Shown piece by piece: positions 14,919 to 18,945 of a stretch of 18,945 nucleotides of DNA. The translations under genes were made by a program, and so were the position numbers. The notes beneath the pieces were generated by a model. It did no database searches. It was not told the origin of the DNA and saw only the letters and a list, made by a program, of their open reading frames with translations. The DNA is taken from the NCBI GenBank assembly GCA_021802685.1, contig JAJZRM010000010.1, positions 1 through 18,945 of the forward strand, written 5' to 3'. The stretch is from Deltaproteobacteria bacterium. GTDB taxonomy: Bacteria > Desulfobacterota > Deferrimicrobia > Deferrimicrobiales > Deferrimicrobiaceae. Numbering within the stretch: the first letter of the stretch is position 1; every line of letters starts with the position of its first letter.

Positions 14919-16154
14919 TTAACTTTTCCGTGAAAATCCCCTGCCCCAACCGATGAGAACGGCCCCGCTCGCGGCGATGGCGGGAACGGCGATCCACAAC
15001 GCTTTGGAGAGCGCATCCCCCCTTCCCATCCCCGCTTCCGCGAATCCCGCGCTTCGGTGTCCCACCCATTCGGGGCTCAATGCATCGCCGAGCAGGTGGA
15101 TCAGGAGAACGTTGACGGCGACTCCCGTCGCGCGGATGCTGGCTGGAAGGCAGCTGACCGTCAGCGCGTTCACGGGGCTCGTGTTGCAGAACAGGAGCAG
15201 CATCCCGAGAAAGAACGCGGCGTACGCCCATCCGGGCGTCGGCGCCCTCAGGGCCCAGGCCACGACGGGGGCGGCGGCGAACAAGGTCGCCCCCGCGATC
15301 CATACCCCCGCGTCGCTCCACCGCTTCTGCAGCCTGGAAGTCAGCATCCCCCCCGCAAACGTCCCGGCGATGCCGGTGACGACGGCCAGCCCCCCGAAGA
15401 CGATCCCCGCCCTCCCCGCGGAGATGCCGTGAACCCGTTGAAGAAGCGTGGGAGCCCAGGTGCTCAACGCTCCCATGGCGAAGGTGTACGCCGTGTACGA
15501 CACGGTGCACGCGAGCCAGATCCGGTTGGTGAACAGGTGTTTCAACCTGCCGGGGAACGGCGCTCCGCGGAGACGGTCCTCGATCGTGTCCATGGCCCCC
15601 CGGGGAGGATCGGCGGTCCGCGCCATGCGGACGGCCAGGATCAGCCCCGGCAATCCCGCGACGAGGAACGAGGCGCGCCAACCCCAGGCCTGCGCCGCGA
15701 CCCCTCCCAGCCCGTACCCCAGGGCGCTGCCGACCGGGATCGCCATGTAGAACCACGTGAAGGACCGGGCCCGCTCGTTTTCCGGGTAGCAGTCGGAAAG
15801 AAGGGCTGGCCCGAGCGACGCGTACGCCGCCTCGCCCACACCGACGAGGGCGCGCGTGAACAGGAGGCCCGCGAATCCGGTAACGAACGCCGCCCCCGCC
15901 GTCGCCAGGCTCCACAGGGAAATCCCCGCCGCGATCAACCGCGGCCTGTGCAGGCGATCGGCCAGCATGCCGAACACGGGCGCCGCCAGCATGTAGGCGT
16001 AGATGAACACCGGGTGGACCCAACCGAGCTGGGCGTCGTTCAATCCCAGGTCCCGTCCCATCGGCTCCAGGACGGCGGCCGCCACGTACCGGTCCATGTA
16101 GTTGAGCAGGTTGATGCCGGTCAGGAATGCGAGTAGTCTCACGGCTGTCGTCAT
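14919..16154 (-). CDS. MFS transporter, Spinster-like
   Basis: This 411-residue integral membrane protein has 11-12 hydrophobic helices and the hallmarks of the major facilitator superfamily. The first helix ends in NYMDRYV (18-24), a phrase typical of Spinster-like and related MFS proteins. Motif A is GMLADRLHRPR (62-72), and RALVGVGEAAY marks the fourth helix. Spinster homologues move lipids such as sphingosine phosphate or other organic anions; the substrate here is unknown. I choose ATG 16154, since an upstream in-frame TTG at 16172 adds only six residues. Neither start has a clear ribosome site. The gene is alone on the minus strand, divergent from the PAP2 gene with a shared 65-nt region, and its stop abuts the end of the candidate ncRNA. 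Confidence 0.88.
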   Translation of the reverse strand: MTTAVRLLAFLTGINLLNYMDRYVAAAVLEPMGRDLGLNDAQLGWVHPVFIYAYMLAAPVFGMLADRLHRPRLIAAGISLWSLATAGAAFVTGFAGLLFTRALVGVGEAAYASLGPALLSDCYPENERARSFTWFYMAIPVGSALGYGLGGVAAQAWGWRASFLVAGLPGLILAVRMARTADPPRGAMDTIEDRLRGAPFPGRLKHLFTNRIWLACTVSYTAYTFAMGALSTWAPTLLQRVHGISAGRAGIVFGGLAVVTGIAGTFAGGMLTSRLQKRWSDAGVWIAGATLFAAAPVVAWALRAPTPGWAYAAFFLGMLLLFCNTSPVNALTVSCLPASIRATGVAVNVLLIHLLGDALSPEWVGHRSAGFAEAGMGRGDALSKALWIAVPAIAASGAVLIGWGRGFSRKS

Positions 16155-16219
16155 GGGTTTCAAGAGTACCAAACAGGAGGCGCGGGGAGAACCCCTCCCT
16201 GTGTATAATACAGGCAGCG
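16155..16219. promoter_or_regulatory. Shared divergent promoter region with TATAAT in a near-palindrome
   Basis: TGTATAATACA (16202-16212) contains TATAAT (16204-16209) on the plus strand and TATTAT on the minus strand (16205-16210). The plus -10 would start transcription near 16216, only about 4 nt before the PAP2 ATG; the minus -10 would start near 16198, about 45 nt before the MFS ATG. No -35 is clear on either strand. A small inverted repeat GGGG-AGAA-CCCC lies at 16184-16195. Confidence 0.45.
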
Positions 16220-16855
16220 ATGGAGACGAAAACGGATCGACCGGCGGCTTTGTCCCTTTACGGCTTCCCCGCCGCCGCCCTCCTCGTCGTGGCGAGCATC
16301 CGCTTCCTCGACGAGCCGGTCGCGCTTTCCGTCCAGCGGCTGTTCCGGTCGAGTCCGCTCCTCGGCGGATTCACGCGGGAGATCCCCGACCTCCTCCTCC
16401 CGGCCGTCCTCTTCCTGTCGGCGGGAATGTGGATCACGTATCACCTGCGCTCCCGCAAGGGAATACGGGACCGTTGGACCGGTTTCTGCCGGTTGGCGGG
16501 GACCGCCCTGCCCGCCTCCTACATCGCGAAGGCGGCCTTGAAGACCCTTTTCGGGCGGATCGAAACGCGGGCCTGGCTGGAAGACCCGGCGTCCGCCCGG
16601 GACCTCTGGTTCCAGGCGGACATCGATCACGCCGGTTTTCCCTCCGGCCACATGACGGTGTTCGCCGCGCTGGCGGCCGCCTGCTGGATCTTCTTCCCGA
16701 AGCGCGGAGTGCTGGCCTCTTCCGCCTTCCTGCTCCTCGGGTTCGCCTTGATCGCGACGAACTACCATTTCCTGAGCGACGTGATCGCCGGAGGGTATCT
16801 CGGCTTCTCGGTCGCATCCGTGACCCATTCATTCCTGGAGAGACCGCCTGCCTGA
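16220..16855 (+). CDS. PAP2-superfamily membrane phosphatase with unusual motifs
   Basis: This 211-residue membrane protein has about five to six hydrophobic helices and a PAP2 (type 2 phosphatidic acid phosphatase) active-site pattern. Motif C1 is around KTLFGRIETRAW (Lys108, Arg113, Arg117), C2 is GFPSGHM (Ser142, His144), and C3 is NYHFLSD (His183, Asp187). Family enzymes remove phosphate from lipid phosphates such as undecaprenyl pyrophosphate or phosphatidate at the membrane. The C1 spacing differs from K-x6-R-P and the usual Ser-Arg of C3 is replaced by Ala176-Leu177, so this is a divergent subfamily whose substrate is uncertain. ATG 16220 has only a weak AGG before it; an upstream frame extension to 16127 crosses the divergent promoter and is rejected. 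It overlaps the start of the next gene by 8 nt. Confidence 0.85.
   Translation: METKTDRPAALSLYGFPAAALLVVASIRFLDEPVALSVQRLFRSSPLLGGFTREIPDLLLPAVLFLSAGMWITYHLRSRKGIRDRWTGFCRLAGTALPASYIAKAALKTLFGRIETRAWLEDPASARDLWFQADIDHAGFPSGHMTVFAALAAACWIFFPKRGVLASSAFLLLGFALIATNYHFLSDVIAGGYLGFSVASVTHSFLERPPA
16837..16840 (+). promoter_or_regulatory. Ribosome binding site supporting a CTG start
   Basis: GGAG followed by AG stands 7 nt before CTG 16848. In this frame no ATG, GTG or TTG exists between the stop at 16821 and TTG 16935, and TTG 16935 would delete half of the first membrane helix of the VKOR domain. The site therefore points to CTG as the start. Confidence 0.6.
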
Positions 16856-17930
16856 CGCTCCCGAAAGATCCGGCCGCCGGGAGCGCGCGGACGCCCTGCG
16901 TCGGCATCTGCTCCTCGTCCCCATCGCCGCGGCGTTGGTCCTGTCCGCGCTGGACTGGCTCGGCGTGTGCGTCGAGGCATGCGCGGAAACATCCCTGTAC
17001 CGGTTTTTCGGGGCGCCGCTTCCGCCGTTCGGAACCGTTTTTTTCGCCCTTTGCGCCGCCGCCTGCCTGGCGAGGCATCGGCTTGGCGTCCTCCGATGGG
17101 CGCTCGCCGTCCTGCTGTTCGGAGCGCTCGGCGCCGAGATCGTCTTCCTATGGATTCAAAAGTACGAGATCGGAAGATGGTGCCCGTATTGCGTGGGGAT
17201 CGCCCTCTGCGTCGCGGCGGGTTGCGCCCTGGTCGCCCGGGAGCAATATTCCGGGACAATCGTGCTATATCCTGATCCTGATGGGGAAAGGAAACTCGTG
17301 ATGAAACGACTCGCGGTCCACACGGCCTTGATCCTGTTCGCCATGCTCGCCGGGCTTGGCGCGTCCGCGTGGGGTCTGAAGAAAACCGACGCGTACGCCG
17401 CCGGGCTCTCTCCGGCCAATCTCGCCCTCGGCCCGTCCGACAGCCCCCTGGAAGTGTTCGTCGTGACCGACTGGTTCTGCCCTTCGTGCCGGGTCGCCGA
17501 ACCGGAGATCATAAAAGGAGCCCGGCTGGCGATCAAACAGGCGAAGGTGGTCTTCGTGGATTATCCGATCCACCGGGAAACCATCAATTACATCCCGTAC
17601 AACCTGTCCTTCCTGATCCGTGAGAAGGAGAAATATTTCCAGATCCGGGAAGCGCTTGGATCCCTTTCCAGGAAAACGAAAGAGCCGACGCCGGAAGACG
17701 TCCAGGCGGCGGTGTCCCCCCTCGGCGTGAAGTACGTCCCGTTGAACTATGTGGACGTGCTTACGGGGACGCAGTACCACATTTCCGTGGTGCAGAAGTT
17801 CAAGGTTTCGGGCACCCCCACGGTCATCGTCACGGATTCCAGGACCGGAAAGGCGGTCACCTTGTCGGGCAGCACGGAAATCACCTCGGACAGTATCCTA
17901 AAGTCGATCGCCGAAGTATCCGAAAAGTAG
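16848..17930 (+). CDS. VKOR-DsbA fusion: periplasmic disulfide-forming enzyme
   Basis: The 360-residue protein joins a VKOR-type membrane domain to a thioredoxin-fold DsbA-like domain. The VKOR part has four helices (about 24-150) with the loop pair Cys41 and Cys45, a VKOR-typical FFGAPLPPFG phrase, and the catalytic WCPYC (Cys112, Cys115). A further membrane helix (about 153-175) leads to a periplasmic domain with WFCPSC (Cys211, Cys214) and the cis-proline of SGTPTVIV (Pro324). VKOR passes electrons from the thiol oxidase to quinone, replacing DsbB, so the fusion would oxidise substrates and re-oxidise itself. The redox motif is CPSC, not the CPHC of DsbA. The start is probably CTG at 16848, overlapping the PAP2 stop; TTG 16935 is an inferior alternative. 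The frame is unbroken between the domains, so it is a genuine fusion. The stop is 4 nt before the GGDEF gene. Confidence 0.88.
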   Translation: MPDAPERSGRRERADALRRHLLLVPIAAALVLSALDWLGVCVEACAETSLYRFFGAPLPPFGTVFFALCAAACLARHRLGVLRWALAVLLFGALGAEIVFLWIQKYEIGRWCPYCVGIALCVAAGCALVAREQYSGTIVLYPDPDGERKLVMKRLAVHTALILFAMLAGLGASAWGLKKTDAYAAGLSPANLALGPSDSPLEVFVVTDWFCPSCRVAEPEIIKGARLAIKQAKVVFVDYPIHRETINYIPYNLSFLIREKEKYFQIREALGSLSRKTKEPTPEDVQAAVSPLGVKYVPLNYVDVLTGTQYHISVVQKFKVSGTPTVIVTDSRTGKAVTLSGSTEITSDSILKSIAEVSEK

Positions 17931-17934
17931 GCCC

Positions 17935-18945
17935 ATGTCCCATACCGTCGCCCTTCTGCTGTTGCTCTCGCTGGCGATGCTTTCTGCCATCGCGCTCCTC
18001 ATGGCCGTCGAGCGCTTTCTCCGGTTCCGAAAGGGGTCGAATGGGGCTGAACAAAAACAGAACCGGATGAAACGTCAGCAGCAGGTGGCGCTCCTGGACG
18101 AATTGAACTCCTTGAGAAAGGAGCTGTCGCGGAAGCGGGACATCGCGGACCGGATGCCCGTCATCGCCAAGAACCTCACGGAAAAGCACCCGGAGAACTG
18201 CTTCCCCGCCATCTCCGTCCGGTCGGTGAAGGAGTTCTTCCACGCCGCCCAGGCGGGTTTTTTCACGCCCATGCCCAACTCCTCCGAATACACGCTGGAG
18301 GTCGGGGCGGGTTTCCCCGCGGAGTGGCAGGGGAAAATCCGGATCTCCGCCGACGAAGGCCTGCTGGGGACCGCTTTACAGCGGAAAGCCGTGGTTTCTC
18401 GGGTTGATCCGCTCTCTATTTCCGGCCTGCGATCCGCCTCGCGATCGCTGGAACAGCTGGGCGTATCCCCGGATTTCGCCGCTCCCGTGTTCGGGATCTC
18501 CGGGATCCACGGCGTCCTTGTCGTCGCCGGTTGCCCTTTCCCTCTCGAGGAGGAGAGGAAGTACGTATCCATGCTCGCGGACCTGTTTTCCCTCGCGTTG
18601 CAGAAGGCCCACCTGGCGGACGCCAGCAAGACCAGCGCGTGGAAAGACGACCTCACCGGGCTTTCCACCCGCCTCCATTTCCTTCAGCGGCTCGAAACCG
18701 AAATCCGGCGCACGGAGAATTACCAGCTGTCGTTCTCCCTCTTCATGTTCGACATCGACAAATTCAAGGACATCAACGATACGTACGGCCATGCCGCCGG
18801 GGACATCGTGATCAAGAAGGTCGCCGAAATCGCCAAGCTGAACACCCGCAGCGCCGACCTCGTGGGCCGGTTCGGCGGCGATGAATTCCTCGTCCTGATC
18901 ACTTCCTCCCGCCAGGAGCAATCGTTCAACTATGCCGAGAACATA
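17935..18945 (+). CDS. GAF-GGDEF diguanylate cyclase, C-terminus cut by window edge
   Basis: 337 codons run from ATG 17935 to the window end without a stop. The order is an N-terminal membrane helix (about 4-26), a charged coiled coil (about 42-72), a GAF-like sensor (about 88-215, with LEVGAGFPAEW, DEGLLGTAL and a GVLVVAG strand) and a GGDEF domain starting near DDLTGLSTR (about 242). The active site GGDEF (314-318) is intact, and an RSAD inhibitory-site motif (RxxD) sits five residues before it, so product inhibition is likely. It makes c-di-GMP from two GTP at the membrane. It begins 4 nt after the VKOR-DsbA stop with a weak ribosome site (TAGG), so it is probably in that operon. The signal sensed by GAF is unknown. 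A downstream EAL domain cannot be excluded, as the 3' end is outside the window. Confidence 0.92.
   Translation, partial: MSHTVALLLLLSLAMLSAIALLMAVERFLRFRKGSNGAEQKQNRMKRQQQVALLDELNSLRKELSRKRDIADRMPVIAKNLTEKHPENCFPAISVRSVKEFFHAAQAGFFTPMPNSSEYTLEVGAGFPAEWQGKIRISADEGLLGTALQRKAVVSRVDPLSISGLRSASRSLEQLGVSPDFAAPVFGISGIHGVLVVAGCPFPLEEERKYVSMLADLFSLALQKAHLADASKTSAWKDDLTGLSTRLHFLQRLETEIRRTENYQLSFSLFMFDIDKFKDINDTYGHAAGDIVIKKVAEIAKLNTRSADLVGRFGGDEFLVLITSSRQEQSFNYAENI

Noticed and set aside
17301..17930. Separate DsbA gene starting at ATG 17301
   Set aside because: There is a purine-rich sequence before the ATG, but the VKOR frame continues into it without a stop, so a fusion is simpler.

Overview
The window reads as part of the chromosome of a GC-rich Gram-negative bacterium. 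Evidence for a two-membrane envelope is an OmpA-type lipoprotein, an AsmA-like DUF748 protein, a secreted FecR-domain protein and a periplasmic disulfide-forming enzyme. A FecR/OmpA/CHASE2 cassette, class I fructose-bisphosphate aldolase and a YciH-type factor with a cysteine cluster fit a deltaproteobacterial (Desulfuromonadota-like) lineage. That placement is an inference from gene content. I saw no transposase, phage gene, CRISPR array, tRNA or rRNA.

Layout. Positions 1-7010 (minus strand) hold class I aldolase, then a very large DUF748 envelope protein, then a LonB/YcbZ-type AAA+ protease that runs off the left edge. From 7097 the plus strand encodes a SUI1/YciH factor and a cysteine synthase with a near-consensus sigma70 promoter (7477-7505). 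The cysteine synthase converges, with 2 nt between stop codons, on a minus-strand pair: serC (phosphoserine aminotransferase) and a small TPR protein. The serC-TPR leader carries a G-quadruplex-type motif. From 10202 the plus strand encodes a duplicated-module protein of unknown function, malate dehydrogenase, a FecR-domain protein, an OmpA-like lipoprotein and a CHASE2-HD-GYP c-di-GMP phosphodiesterase, with overlapping or nearly touching ORFs. An 18-bp stem-loop spans the fecR/ompA junction.

The 178-nt gap at 14741-14918 is the most interesting stretch. It has an exact extended -10 (TGGTATAAT) whose predicted start site is the first base of a roughly 161-nt segment with 9-bp self-complementary ends, so a stand-alone structured RNA is likely. 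It is followed by a minus-strand MFS transporter. Last comes a plus-strand group: a PAP2-family membrane phosphatase, a VKOR-DsbA fusion that probably starts at CTG, and a GAF-GGDEF diguanylate cyclase cut by the right edge.

How the genes work together. Two themes recur: envelope maintenance (DUF748, LonB, FecR/OmpA, VKOR-DsbA, PAP2) and c-di-GMP turnover (HD-GYP hydrolase at 12740, GGDEF synthase at 17935). Central metabolism is represented by aldolase, malate dehydrogenase, SerC and cysteine synthase. SerC and the cysteine synthase would connect if the synthase uses O-phosphoserine, which its specificity loop hints at. No stretch over 300 nt lacks a gene; the largest gaps are 9985-10201 and 14741-14918.
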